A stretch of DNA of 64,000 bases, from positions 124,001-188,000 of the forward strand of contig JAFWRO010000015.1 in assembly GCA_017519885.1 (NCBI GenBank), in the 5' to 3' direction. The position numbers and the translations under genes were made by a program. The notes below the pieces were generated by a model. The model searched no databases. It worked only from the letters and a program-made list of their open reading frames with translations, and had not been told where the DNA came from. This document shows positions 17,339-25,921 of the stretch, piece by piece (the first letter of the stretch is position 1; the number at the start of each line of letters is the position of its first letter). This stretch comes from Liminaster sp017519885 (GTDB lineage Bacteria; Bacteroidota; Bacteroidia; Bacteroidales; UBA3663).

Positions 17339-18919
17339 ATGACAAGCGAAGTCGTTATCGATGTGCAGTCGAAGGAGATCACCATCGGTCTCCTCGAAGA
17401 CGGCAAGCTCGCCGAATACCAGCGCGAACGCAAGGATTCGAGCTTCACGGTGGGCAACATCTACCTGGCGCGCGTCAAGAAGCTGATGCCAGGTCTCAAC
17501 GCTGCATTCATTGACGTGGGGCACGAGAAGGAAGGATTCATTCACTATCAGGATCTTGGCCCGCAGTTTAGGACGCTGGCCAAGTATGTCAAGCAGCAGA
17601 TCTCTGACCGCAAGCACTACATCCCGCTCGAGCATTTCAAGCGCGAGCCCGACATCAACAAGGACGACACCGTCGTCGAAGCCCTCACCGTGGGGCAGGA
17701 GATTCTGGTGCAGATCGCCAAGGAACCCATCAGTACCAAAGGGCCGCGACTCACATGCGACCTCTCCCTGCCCGGCAGGTTCATGGTACTCATTCCATTC
17801 CAGGACAAGGTTTCGGTGAGCACGAAAATCAAGTCAAGCGAAGAGAAGAGCCGTCTCAAGCAGATCATTGGCGCCATCCGTCCGAAGAACTACGGCGTGA
17901 TCATACGCACGTCAGCGCAGGGGATGGGAGCCGACGAGCTTACCCAGGAGCTTACTTCGCTGGTCAAGCGTTGGGAAGAATGCGTGACCACACTCATGAA
18001 AGGCAAGCTGCCCAGCCTCTGCTACGAGGAGAACAGCCGTGCCGTGGCATTACTTCGTGACATCTTTAACCCCTCGTTCGAGAACATCTGGGTCAACGAC
18101 CCGGCGACGTTTAGTCAGATAAAGGATTATGTGAGTCTGATAGCCCCTGAAAAGGCGGACGTCGTGAAACTCTATAGCGAGGAACAGCCCATTTTGGATA
18201 AGTTCGCGGTGACGCGCCAGATCAAGTCGTCGCTCGGAAAGACCGTCTCCTGCAAGGAAGGTGCCTACATCATCATCGAGCACACCGAAGCCTTGCACGT
18301 CATTGACGTCAATTCCGGTCATCGCAGCCGACAGGCCGAGGACCAGGAGGAGAACGCCCTGCTGGTCGATATGGCGGCAGCCGACGAGATATGCCGTCAG
18401 ATGCGCCTGCGCGACATGGGTGGCATCATCGTGGTCGATTTCATCGACCTCACCAAGTCGGAGCATCGCGAGCAGCTCTACAAGCACGTCAAGGAACTCA
18501 TGGCGCGCGACCGAGCCAAGCACAACATCCTGCCGCTCTCGAAGTTCTGCCTGATGCAGATCACCCGCCAGCGCGTGCGTCCCGTCATGGACGTGCAGAC
18601 CGCCGAGTCCTGCCCCGTCTGCGGTGGCAGCCACGTGGTCAAGCCCTCCATCCTGTTCTGCGACAGGCTGCAGGAGAAGCTCGACACGCTGACCTCCGAA
18701 ATGAAAGTGAAGAATTTCCGACTCCACGTGCATCCGTTCATAGCAGCGTACATTCGCCAGGGCTGGTTCTTCCGGAGCCTCTACTGGCAGTGGCGGCGGC
18801 GCTATGGCATGGCATGGCGGCTCATCACCGACCAGTCCATGGAGCTGCTGCAGTACAAGGTCCTCGATGCCGATCGCAACGAGATTGACCTCAAACAACC
18901 CATTGATGCACACGTGTAA
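17339..18919 (+). CDS. rng: Ribonuclease G/E family endoribonuclease
   Basis: 526 residues. An S1-like RNA-binding region (about 35-125, with NIYLARVKKLMPGLNAAFID) is followed by the RNase E/G catalytic core. The metal-binding Asp residues are in VIDVNSG (about 322) and VVDFIDL (about 367), and the zinc-link CPVCGG is at about 424. The first S1 strand, GNIYLARV, and the overall length match RNase G; the long degradosome scaffold tail of RNase E is absent. It cleaves single-stranded AU-rich RNA and matures rRNA. It begins after the terminator of the HU pair, so it should have its own promoter, which I could not locate. Confidence 0.92.
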   Translation: MTSEVVIDVQSKEITIGLLEDGKLAEYQRERKDSSFTVGNIYLARVKKLMPGLNAAFIDVGHEKEGFIHYQDLGPQFRTLAKYVKQQISDRKHYIPLEHFKREPDINKDDTVVEALTVGQEILVQIAKEPISTKGPRLTCDLSLPGRFMVLIPFQDKVSVSTKIKSSEEKSRLKQIIGAIRPKNYGVIIRTSAQGMGADELTQELTSLVKRWEECVTTLMKGKLPSLCYEENSRAVALLRDIFNPSFENIWVNDPATFSQIKDYVSLIAPEKADVVKLYSEEQPILDKFAVTRQIKSSLGKTVSCKEGAYIIIEHTEALHVIDVNSGHRSRQAEDQEENALLVDMAAADEICRQMRLRDMGGIIVVDFIDLTKSEHREQLYKHVKELMARDRAKHNILPLSKFCLMQITRQRVRPVMDVQTAESCPVCGGSHVVKPSILFCDRLQEKLDTLTSEMKVKNFRLHVHPFIAAYIRQGWFFRSLYWQWRRRYGMAWRLITDQSMELLQYKVLDADRNEIDLKQPIDAHV

Positions 18920-18942
18920 GGGCATCGAAGGGTTATTAAAGA

Positions 18943-19055
18943 GTAGTAAAAGGGGAGTAAAAGGGACGTTACCTTCATCTGTCAAGAGCGGGTCCAGGTT
19001 AACATTCGTCCTTTTTACTCCCCTTTTACTCCCTTTTTACTCCCCTTTTACTCCC
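18943..19055 (+). repeat. 11-bp tandem repeat folded as a large inverted repeat
   Basis: The right side holds four 11-bp units alternating CCTTTTTACTC and CCCTTTTACTC (19010-19053). The left side holds the complementary unit GAGTAAAAGGG (18955-18965) and a variant before it. Left GAGTAAAAGGGACG pairs with right CGTCCTTTTTACTC with one mismatch, giving a stem-loop of about 90 bases in the only gap between rng and the ABC ATPase gene. It could work as a terminator or attenuator. Confidence 0.75.
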
Positions 19056-19060
19056 TAATT

Positions 19061-20635
19061 ATGTCCGTAATTCTTCTCCAAAACGCTCTCGGCCGCCTCC
19101 CCCAGACCCGCATGGCCGAGCCCGTCAACTTCTCGCTCGAGGCAGGCGAGCACATTGCCGTCATGGGTCCCAATGGCGGCGGCAAGTCGTGTCTCGTCGA
19201 TCTCATCACCGGCCGCAACCTGCTCATGCAGGGCAGGCTCGACTACGACTTCGGCCCCGGCACCCGACCCACAGCCTATGGCAACATCGTGCAGCTCACC
19301 TTCGAGGATGCCCTCGGCACCGTCGAGAAGCCCTACTACTACCAGCAGCGCTTCAACAGTCAGGACCGCGACGAGTCGCCCCTCGTGATGACTGTGCTCA
19401 AACGCGCCCTGGCATCGGGTCGCGTTACGGCAACGGGACTTTCGGCCGACGAGGCACGCGAGGCAGGTCATGGCCTCACGCGCGAAGAGGCTGTGGCAGC
19501 AGGCGGCGAGGACGACAGCGAGTTCCTACAGAACCCCATGCTCGACACCTTCCTGATGCGCGACCTCCTTCCCAAGCGAATGGTCTTGCTCTCCAGTGGC
19601 GAGATGCGCCGCTATCAGCTCTTCAAGTACCTCATCAAGCGCCCGCGCGTTCTCATAGTAGATAACCCGTTCATAGGTTTGGACGCCCCGATGCGCGACC
19701 AGCTTAGTCAGTTCTTCCAGCTCCTCGTCAATACTGGCGAAGTGCAGATCATCATGCTCCTGTCGATGCTCGACACAGTGCCTACCTTTATGACGCACGT
19801 CGTCGAAGTGGACAATATGAGGGTGGGAGAGAAGCTTACGCGTGAGGAGTATCTCGTAACCTTGCCCGATTTCAAGGCCGCTCCGGCATCGTCACTTTCG
19901 CCAGAACTGAAGGCTCAGATTGCTGCGCTTCCTGTGATGCCTGTCGCCAACCTCACCGTCGATGGCAGTCCCACCGACGAGATCATCAGCATCCGCGACC
20001 TCACCTTGCCCTTGCCCGACACCGACCGCGTGCTCTATGGAGGACTCAGCTGGACGGTGCGTCGCGGCGAACATTGGGCATTGCAGGGACGCAATGGCTC
20101 AGGCAAGTCCACCTTGCTCAGTCTCATCTGTGCCGACCATCCTGCCGCCTATGCCTGCGACATCTCGCTCTTCGGTCGTCGTCGCGGCACGGGCGAATCC
20201 ATCTGGGAGATCAAGAAGCACATTGGTTTCGTCAGTCCCGAGTTCCACCGGGCCTACAAGGAGAACCGTCCTGCCATCGACATTGTGGCAAGCGGCCTGC
20301 ACGATTCGGTAGGTCTCTACAAGCGTCCGCGCCCCAACCAGGTTGCGACGTGTCTCTTCTGGATGCGCGTCTTTGGCATCGAGCATCTGCGCGATCGCAT
20401 GTTCCTTACCCTTTCGAGTGGCGAACAGCGTCTGTGCCTCCTGGCACGTGCCTTCGTCAAGGATCCTGCCCTGCTAATCCTCGACGAACCTCTGCATGGC
20501 CTCGACACCTATCGCCGACATCTCGTGCGCGACGTCATCGACACCTTCTGCCGCCGTCCCGACAAGACGCTCATTATGGTCTCTCACTACGAAGAGGAAC
20601 TCCCCGCCAACATCACCCATCGGTTGGTGTTGTGA
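19061..20635 (+). CDS. Two-domain ABC ATPase (ModF-like, no membrane domain)
   Basis: 524 residues with two nucleotide-binding domains. The first has Walker A GPNGGGKS (about 36-43), signature LLSSGEMRR, and a Walker B reading VLIVDNPFIGLD, where the catalytic Glu after Asp is replaced by Asn. The second is intact: Walker A GRNGSGKS (about 343-350), signature LSSGEQRL and Walker B LLILDEPLHGLD. There are no membrane segments and no permease neighbour. ModF-like double ATPases of this shape have uncertain roles (molybdate-linked or a soluble ABC function). The gene ends convergent to the oxidoreductase gene, 87 bases away. Confidence 0.85.
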   Translation: MSVILLQNALGRLPQTRMAEPVNFSLEAGEHIAVMGPNGGGKSCLVDLITGRNLLMQGRLDYDFGPGTRPTAYGNIVQLTFEDALGTVEKPYYYQQRFNSQDRDESPLVMTVLKRALASGRVTATGLSADEAREAGHGLTREEAVAAGGEDDSEFLQNPMLDTFLMRDLLPKRMVLLSSGEMRRYQLFKYLIKRPRVLIVDNPFIGLDAPMRDQLSQFFQLLVNTGEVQIIMLLSMLDTVPTFMTHVVEVDNMRVGEKLTREEYLVTLPDFKAAPASSLSPELKAQIAALPVMPVANLTVDGSPTDEIISIRDLTLPLPDTDRVLYGGLSWTVRRGEHWALQGRNGSGKSTLLSLICADHPAAYACDISLFGRRRGTGESIWEIKKHIGFVSPEFHRAYKENRPAIDIVASGLHDSVGLYKRPRPNQVATCLFWMRVFGIEHLRDRMFLTLSSGEQRLCLLARAFVKDPALLILDEPLHGLDTYRRHLVRDVIDTFCRRPDKTLIMVSHYEEELPANITHRLVL

Positions 20636-20686
20636 ATCATATAGAAGCTAAGACTTATTCAAATTAAGAATAGAATTCTTATTGGA

Positions 20687-20721
20687 TTATCTTTGAAAAA
20701 GATTATTTATTTCAAGGATAA
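20687..20721. terminator. Bidirectional terminator-like hairpin
   Basis: TTATCTTTGAA (20687-20697) pairs with TTCAAGGATAA (20711-20721) with one mismatch, in the 87-base gap between two convergent genes, with A/T runs on both sides. Confidence 0.55.
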
Positions 20722-20722
20722 G

Positions 20723-21757
20723 TTAATCTGCTGTTTTTATGTTTTCAAGTAAAGCATAGACATCTCTTAATGATTGAAGTGAAGAATCAACACTGTCCTT
20801 ATGGCCTTCTACAGCATCAACGAAATTCTGCAGTTCATTGAAGTAACCTTGTGAATAAATTTGGTTGTTTGGGAACGTAGGTATATAGTTGTTTCGGGCG
20901 TAAAGGTATTCAACAGTTTTGTTCCGAGAGTGGACTTTCTCAATGGGAAGGCCGAAGAAGGTAGAAGAATGTGCTACGAAGGTAAGTTCATCCATCTGAG
21001 AAAGATGGTAGATGCCCCTTGTTGTACTTACTTTGATGGATTCCTCTGCATTAGCCCAGGTATAGGCAGTGGAAAGTTCGAGAGTGCCAACTATTTGTGG
21101 ATGACGGAGCATAAGAAGAAAAGATGATTGTATTATGGGTTGACAGGCGAGGATTTCCGGTTTGCCAAAGAGACTACAAACGAGGGCAAGAGGATGGATA
21201 AATAAGTCAAGGAGGACATTGCCCTCGGGGTATGCTCCTGTCAAATAATGAATATCGTAATTGATCAGTTGCTCCTTGCCTAAACGTTTCCGAAGGATTT
21301 TCATGGCTGGTGCATATTGTTTCTGCAGTCCTACCATAGCGATGGGTGAACCATAAAGGTTTTGGAGGTTTATAAGTGTATCGAGTTGATTGAGCGTCTT
21401 GCAGGGAGGTTTCTCGATGAACAAAGATTTTCCAGTTTTTAGGATGCGTGAGGCTATGGAAAAATGAGCTTCGGGCGAAGCGGAAACAAAGATCCCCTTG
21501 ACAGTATCGTCACCAAGTATGTCATCAATCGAAGTCGTTGCTATTATATGAGGGATTTTTGATTCTATCAAAAGTGCTTTCTGCTTCGATGTGACACAGA
21601 TATATTTCATTGGAACACCAAGGTAATGTAGCACAGGATAAAGATTGGTCATTGAGTGTTGCCCCATGCCCACAAAAGCGTATGAATATTGGTACGCTTT
21701 GGAGAGAAGACGTTTCGTTCTGAACCGCTTGTATCGATTTATCAATTGTTGCATCAT
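20723..21757 (-). CDS. Gfo/Idh/MocA-family oxidoreductase
   Basis: 344 residues. After a basic 25-residue leader comes a Rossmann fold with YAFVGMGQHSM (the glycine motif for NAD(P)) and the family's SLFIEKPPCKT (EKP motif) near residue 115. The C-terminal alpha/beta substrate domain follows, with DLFIHPLALVCSLFG. Members oxidise or reduce sugars, inositols and related compounds. The start codon overlaps the end of the radical SAM gene by 4 bases, so both are made from one message. The two genes lie in AT-richer DNA than the upstream block. The substrate is unknown; a paired role with the radical SAM enzyme is inferred only from coupling. Confidence 0.85.
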   Translation of the reverse strand: MMQQLINRYKRFRTKRLLSKAYQYSYAFVGMGQHSMTNLYPVLHYLGVPMKYICVTSKQKALLIESKIPHIIATTSIDDILGDDTVKGIFVSASPEAHFSIASRILKTGKSLFIEKPPCKTLNQLDTLINLQNLYGSPIAMVGLQKQYAPAMKILRKRLGKEQLINYDIHYLTGAYPEGNVLLDLFIHPLALVCSLFGKPEILACQPIIQSSFLLMLRHPQIVGTLELSTAYTWANAEESIKVSTTRGIYHLSQMDELTFVAHSSTFFGLPIEKVHSRNKTVEYLYARNNYIPTFPNNQIYSQGYFNELQNFVDAVEGHKDSVDSSLQSLRDVYALLENIKTAD

Positions 21758-22809
21758 AAGCCATTAAAGAATTTGTGATAAGTTATGCGAGAGTCATCAG
21801 TCCACTGATACGGCCCGTAGAACTTTTCGATGAAACGTTTAGGGAGCAGTCGTTCCAAATTGCGAAGCAGGATAATGTCATATTTGCGATGGAAGTTTAT
21901 CCAGCAACCATTGCAGTTCTTTGAATGTTGGCACTGCGTTTGACACGACTTATAGCTGTTGAAAATATCATCAAGCGATTTGCTATGGATATTGCCCAGT
22001 ACGACATCCAGGTTCTGGCAAAGCGGCACATCGCCGTTGCTGTGGATGACGAGATTACTCAAGATGCTTTGACATCGCAATCGCAGTTTGCCATTACGCC
22101 ACTGGTCATAAAGTGCCACGAAGTCAAAATTCTCCTGTGTCTGGCGAATACTCGGAGGAATCTTATAAACAAAATCTGAAGCCGTCAGCAGTTCGCTTGT
22201 CGTGTCGAAGAATGCCATCGTCCCATAGATACCGATGCGTACATCCACATGATAATGCTTGGCCACATCAATGACAAAGGCCATATCATCGAATGAATTC
22301 CATGGTGAAAGGCAGAACATCAACGATAGAGGTACTTCGTCCTTCAGAGTTTCCACGACCAGGATTACGCGTTCATAACCATCTCGCCCTCGCATACGTC
22401 GGTAAGTCTCACGACCTCCATCGAGCGAAACGTACAAATGCCTTGGGTGATAGAGACGGACGGCTTCTATGACACGACGTGGTGCAAGACAATTGGAAAG
22501 CAATGTGTAGTTCGGATGATGTTCACGGAACCAAGCCAAGATTTCCGAAGCCTGAGGGTGAAGGATGAATTCACCCCCTTCTAGACCTACAGTCGTTTGC
22601 TTGGTAACACATCGGCTTCGCATAATTTGCTTGATGTCCTCAAGAGACAGATGCTGCACGCTTTTTTGCCAGATATTGCAGTGTTTGCAGGCCGACTGGC
22701 AAGCTGTTGTCATGTAAATCATCAATTGAGACAAGCGTTTGTGGTGTGGACGTAGGATGTTGTTCAAATAGAGGAAGCCATTGTAGGCATAATCAAAAAT
22801 GGAGTACAT
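21754..22809 (-). CDS. Radical SAM protein with SPASM-like C-terminal cysteines
   Basis: 351 residues. The cluster motif CQSACKHC (C-x3-C-x2-C, about residues 38-45) is preceded by MIYMTTA. The GLEGGE stretch follows, as in SAM-binding strands. A C-terminal set of cysteines (RCQSILSN, PLCQNLD, then CQTQCQHSKNCNGCW) looks like a SPASM domain for auxiliary clusters. SPASM enzymes modify peptides or mature enzymes. No short precursor-peptide gene is seen beside it; the coupled partner is a Gfo/Idh oxidoreductase. Its function is open: peptide maturation or modification of a sugar or lipid head group are possible. Confidence 0.85.
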   Translation of the reverse strand: MYSIFDYAYNGFLYLNNILRPHHKRLSQLMIYMTTACQSACKHCNIWQKSVQHLSLEDIKQIMRSRCVTKQTTVGLEGGEFILHPQASEILAWFREHHPNYTLLSNCLAPRRVIEAVRLYHPRHLYVSLDGGRETYRRMRGRDGYERVILVVETLKDEVPLSLMFCLSPWNSFDDMAFVIDVAKHYHVDVRIGIYGTMAFFDTTSELLTASDFVYKIPPSIRQTQENFDFVALYDQWRNGKLRLRCQSILSNLVIHSNGDVPLCQNLDVVLGNIHSKSLDDIFNSYKSCQTQCQHSKNCNGCWINFHRKYDIILLRNLERLLPKRFIEKFYGPYQWTDDSRITYHKFFNGL

Positions 22810-22812
22810 AAA

Positions 22813-22856
22813 AATGGTTGCAGATTCTACTTATATAGTATGAAACTGCAACCATT
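22813..22856. terminator. Hairpin between the lipoprotein gene and the radical SAM gene
   Basis: Perfect 11-base arms AATGGTTGCAG (22813-22823) and CTGCAACCATT (22846-22856) with a 22-base AT-rich loop, just after the stop of the minus-strand lipoprotein gene. It probably ends that transcript and separates the two units. Confidence 0.6.
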
Positions 22857-22875
22857 GACTGCATTGAGATAGTAA

Positions 22876-23427
22876 TTATTTTTTCAGTTTCCCTTTGCTT
22901 TTCAAATAGTAAGTGAACAATTTCCACTGATTGGTATTCTTGATGATGTTTGCCTTCACCTCGTCAGTATCGATGAACTGAATGGGGTAACAGTCGTGAA
23001 GATAATAATGGCCTTGATTGGGGTCGGAAATTACATCATAATGCAAGACAAGATCCGTGAACACCCTACTGTCCCAATCTCCTACGAAACTGCTAACAAC
23101 GAATATGACATTGTTGCCTAAATAGAATTTGATTTCGTGGAAAGGTTGTAAGCGCAGGTATAGCGGTTTCTGCATTTCGCGGAACTTGATTTCGCGTGTA
23201 GTGACATTAAACCATTCGATGTCATTTTCGGTGAAAAGAACGTCATTGGCTTCAACATCTGTTCGTGTTTCGGACAAGCCAACTCCACAAGCATAGAGTA
23301 TGCCGTTTTCTACTAAATCGGGACTGAAAGGCATCTCGGTCTCGTTGTCATCACTGCTACAAGCTGTCATCGTCATGCCGGCTATGGCTATCGCCATCAT
23401 CCTGGCTAAAAGTCTTTGATGTTTCAT
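22876..23427 (-). CDS. Secreted lipoprotein of unknown function
   Basis: 183 residues. The N-terminus is a lipoprotein signal with lipobox MTAC (Cys at 23), followed by SSDDNETE, an acidic stretch typical of surface-exposed lipoproteins in Bacteroidetes. No domain was recognised in the mature part, which is rich in aromatic residues and predicted strands. It lies 65 bases downstream of the sigma-barrel fusion gene on the same strand and could be cotranscribed with it or be its target. A hairpin follows, so it probably ends the unit. Confidence 0.75.
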   Translation of the reverse strand: MKHQRLLARMMAIAIAGMTMTACSSDDNETEMPFSPDLVENGILYACGVGLSETRTDVEANDVLFTENDIEWFNVTTREIKFREMQKPLYLRLQPFHEIKFYLGNNVIFVVSSFVGDWDSRVFTDLVLHYDVISDPNQGHYYLHDCYPIQFIDTDEVKANIIKNTNQWKLFTYYLKSKGKLKK

Positions 23428-23492
23428 ATTCTTTTGTGTAATAAAAGGTCTTTCTATTAATATAGTCAGTTGAACAGATCAAAGACTGCATA

Positions 23493-25175
23493 CTACCACG
23501 ATAATCTAATGCCAAAAGGCAACGAGAATATCAATGGATGCTCCGAGCGATAAGTTTCAATAGCGTTTGAGGTTGGAATGTAGTAGTTCAGGCTCGGCTC
23601 CAGATAGAGGTCTAGATGAGGCACAATCTGATATTGTGTACCGATGCCTGTGTTGACAGACCACTGCCATGGAGCGCGGATGCGGGTTGTGATGTCGGGG
23701 GATTCTTTGAGTGGGTCGTTGGTGCCGTTGTAGATGTATCGCGTAGAGATTCGTGCACTGACAGGAATGTCAAGTTCTATGCCGCCCGTAGTGTATAGAC
23801 TCCATCGATTGTTCCCAGCTATCCTATAGTCAAACTTCAGTGGGATGCCGATGTATTGGAGTCGCTGGGTGCGATGAATCGACGTGTTCTCGTTGCCACT
23901 TTCGAAAGTGGACTTCATATAGGAATAATTCAGCCCTGTGGCGAGTGACCATCGATTACTGATTTGACGGCTCAGCGAAAGACGTATTGTCAGAGGACGT
24001 TCGTGGTGCTTGGTCTCGACAAGCGGCTCTAACGGATTGTTGGAATTGATGATAGCCACGCGAGTCATATTCGATGCACTCACCGAGTCCATCATTGGAG
24101 CATTCGCTATCGCATAGTCCATATAGTCTCCCCAATTGTAGAGTTTCGCCGAACGTGTTTTGCTGCCGGAGAATGAAGGCATTGTCATATAGTTGTCTGT
24201 ACGCATTCTGTCGTGCTGAGGAATTCCTGCGTAAGTTAGGGCGATGTGCCAGTTATTTCGGTTTCTCGACCTTCTGGGGTATATGTTGAAATTGTCGGAA
24301 TATGGCAGCTTTTCCTTGTGCAATGTCTTCGACTTGTCCATTGCCAAAGTGTCTGTGATAATCTGCTCTTGAACCATCATATTGGACAAGGTGTCTTGTG
24401 GGATAGAATCCGTGGCTTGGGAGATTATCGACTGCAGGGTATCAACTGCATCAAAGATTGAAACGCGCAGGTCGGACGAATGATCGGCCAACGGCTCTTG
24501 TTTCCTTTCTAAGGGCTTTTCTTCGGATTCCTCTTGCTGCTTCACTAAAACAGGAATCTCCTCCTTGACGACTTTTTCTCCTCTCCTAAGAGGGAAGAAC
24601 AAAAGGGAAGCAAGTATCAGGAATAATACAGCTGAATACTGCCGCATCATCTTGCGGAGCATCTTCTTTGCTCTTGCCAGTTGCGAGGATGACGAATGCG
24701 GCTCGATGCCCAGCATTTCAGCAATCTCCTTGTGCGACATCCCTTCCAATACCGATAAGCGGAACACCTTTCCATAGCCCTCGGGGAGTCTGTCAATCAT
24801 CTTGATGACCTCACTTAATGGGACACCTTTCACATCGTTCTCTTCATCTTCTGCTGCAATCTGTTCTGCTTCGCTCGTCTCGTCAAGCGAAACTGTAGGC
24901 AATGCCTCAAGATGTTCCTTGCATTTCGATGCCACGTTCCTCGTGATTGCCATCATCCAAGCCTCAGCCCGTCGCTCATCGCGCAGTCTGTCAAACGATG
25001 TAAAAATGATAATAAAAGCATCGTGCAATACATCCTCCACCATCTGCTCGTCGTGGAAATAACGACGACATACGCCCCTCATCTGTGGGGCGTATGCCTT
25101 ATACAGTTCTCCAAGGGCATCTGCATCCCCCTGTCTGCATCGTTCTATCAGTCTTGTTATCTCCATCGTTAGCAT
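23493..25175 (-). CDS. ECF sigma factor fused to a membrane segment and an outer-membrane-type beta-barrel
   Basis: 560 residues in one uninterrupted frame. Residues 5-80 are sigma region 2 (GELYKAYAPQMRGVCRRYF, then VEDVLHDAFIIIF). Residues about 115-176 are sigma region 4 (IDRLPEGYGKVFRLSVLEG, MSHKEIAEMLGI, SQLARAKKMLR). One hydrophobic segment follows at 181-196 with basic flanks, so the sigma part faces the cytoplasm. A Glu/Lys/Asp-rich linker (about 197-300) leads into a Tyr/Trp-rich C-terminus with alternating strands (LSLSRQISNRWSLATGLNYS, FSLPFGIRLSW) like the OMP_b-brl/PorT porin-like domain, ending in an aromatic residue. In related bacteria a sigma gene is often followed by a separate gene with a membrane helix plus barrel; here they form one chain. 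Release of the sigma part by proteolysis is inference. An alternative start is Met4. Confidence 0.85.
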   Translation of the reverse strand: MLTMEITRLIERCRQGDADALGELYKAYAPQMRGVCRRYFHDEQMVEDVLHDAFIIIFTSFDRLRDERRAEAWMMAITRNVASKCKEHLEALPTVSLDETSEAEQIAAEDEENDVKGVPLSEVIKMIDRLPEGYGKVFRLSVLEGMSHKEIAEMLGIEPHSSSSQLARAKKMLRKMMRQYSAVLFLILASLLFFPLRRGEKVVKEEIPVLVKQQEESEEKPLERKQEPLADHSSDLRVSIFDAVDTLQSIISQATDSIPQDTLSNMMVQEQIITDTLAMDKSKTLHKEKLPYSDNFNIYPRRSRNRNNWHIALTYAGIPQHDRMRTDNYMTMPSFSGSKTRSAKLYNWGDYMDYAIANAPMMDSVSASNMTRVAIINSNNPLEPLVETKHHERPLTIRLSLSRQISNRWSLATGLNYSYMKSTFESGNENTSIHRTQRLQYIGIPLKFDYRIAGNNRWSLYTTGGIELDIPVSARISTRYIYNGTNDPLKESPDITTRIRAPWQWSVNTGIGTQYQIVPHLDLYLEPSLNYYIPTSNAIETYRSEHPLIFSLPFGIRLSW

Positions 25176-25309
25176 AACGTCTCTACCTATTTAGTCCTAA
25201 GATTAAGAAAAAGACTGCACCATCATCTGTATTTTTTTGTTATGATAGCGGAAACGTATGTGCTTTGGAGTGCTCCACGGAGTATTGCGTCCTCGAATGT
25301 ATTCAGGTT

Positions 25310-25909
25310 CTAATGGATGGTTATTCCGAGCACGTAGTAATGGGGGACGTATTTCAGGATGTCCGACGACAGGTCGGGCTTGATGATGTCCTCTCCGCAG
25401 CAACGCGTCAACTTGTCCTCGGCATCATACCAGAATGAACAATAGCACACCAGTGGAATGAACGTTTCCTTTTCCAGGGGCGTTGTGAGTTCAAAGGGCT
25501 TCGAGATGTATGAGTAGATGTATTTGTCCTCACTCTCCCAGTAGATTTGCTTGAGTTTCAGTGAGGAAGTGAACGAAAGCGTGTTCTCCAAGTTGAAGCA
25601 GAATTGGACCAATGAATCAGTCTCCGAGGGAAGAAAACCGAAGATCAGATTGTCACCATTTGACTCAAAGGTATAAGGCATCAGGAGGCGCGGATAATCT
25701 TCAACCTCTTTCCCGTTCACAAATTCCCTGAAGTTTACGGTCAAATTCCTGCCTTTTATCGCACTGACATCAAAACTATAAGCCTTATATCCCTTTGCAT
25801 TCAGCAATGGGATAAAATCGTTTATGGTTGGCTCGTTCATTTTCAGTTCCTGACTATAACCCGCCATTGCGACAAGGGCAATCAGGAGGGTGATGATGGT
25901 TTTGTTCAT
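25310..25909 (-). CDS. Secreted protein of unknown function
   Basis: 199 residues with a signal peptide (MNKTIITLLIALVAMAGYSQ). The mature part begins ELKMNEPTINDFIPLLNAKG, then mixed strands with a CCGED stretch near the end. No domain was recognised. The first 45 bases of the gene are nearly identical to those of the thioredoxin-like gene 12 bases upstream, so the signal-peptide region was probably duplicated. The two are certainly one transcript. Downstream, 134 bases separate it from the sigma-barrel fusion gene; I see nothing in that gap beyond AT-rich sequence. Confidence 0.75.
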   Translation of the reverse strand: MNKTIITLLIALVAMAGYSQELKMNEPTINDFIPLLNAKGYKAYSFDVSAIKGRNLTVNFREFVNGKEVEDYPRLLMPYTFESNGDNLIFGFLPSETDSLVQFCFNLENTLSFTSSLKLKQIYWESEDKYIYSYISKPFELTTPLEKETFIPLVCYCSFWYDAEDKLTRCCGEDIIKPDLSSDILKYVPHYYVLGITIH

Positions 25910-25921
25910 GATTGTTCCTGT

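Noticed and set aside
25203..25403. A 66-codon minus-strand frame next to the sigma-barrel gene
   Set aside because: It overlaps the secreted protein gene in another frame and has no leader or domain.
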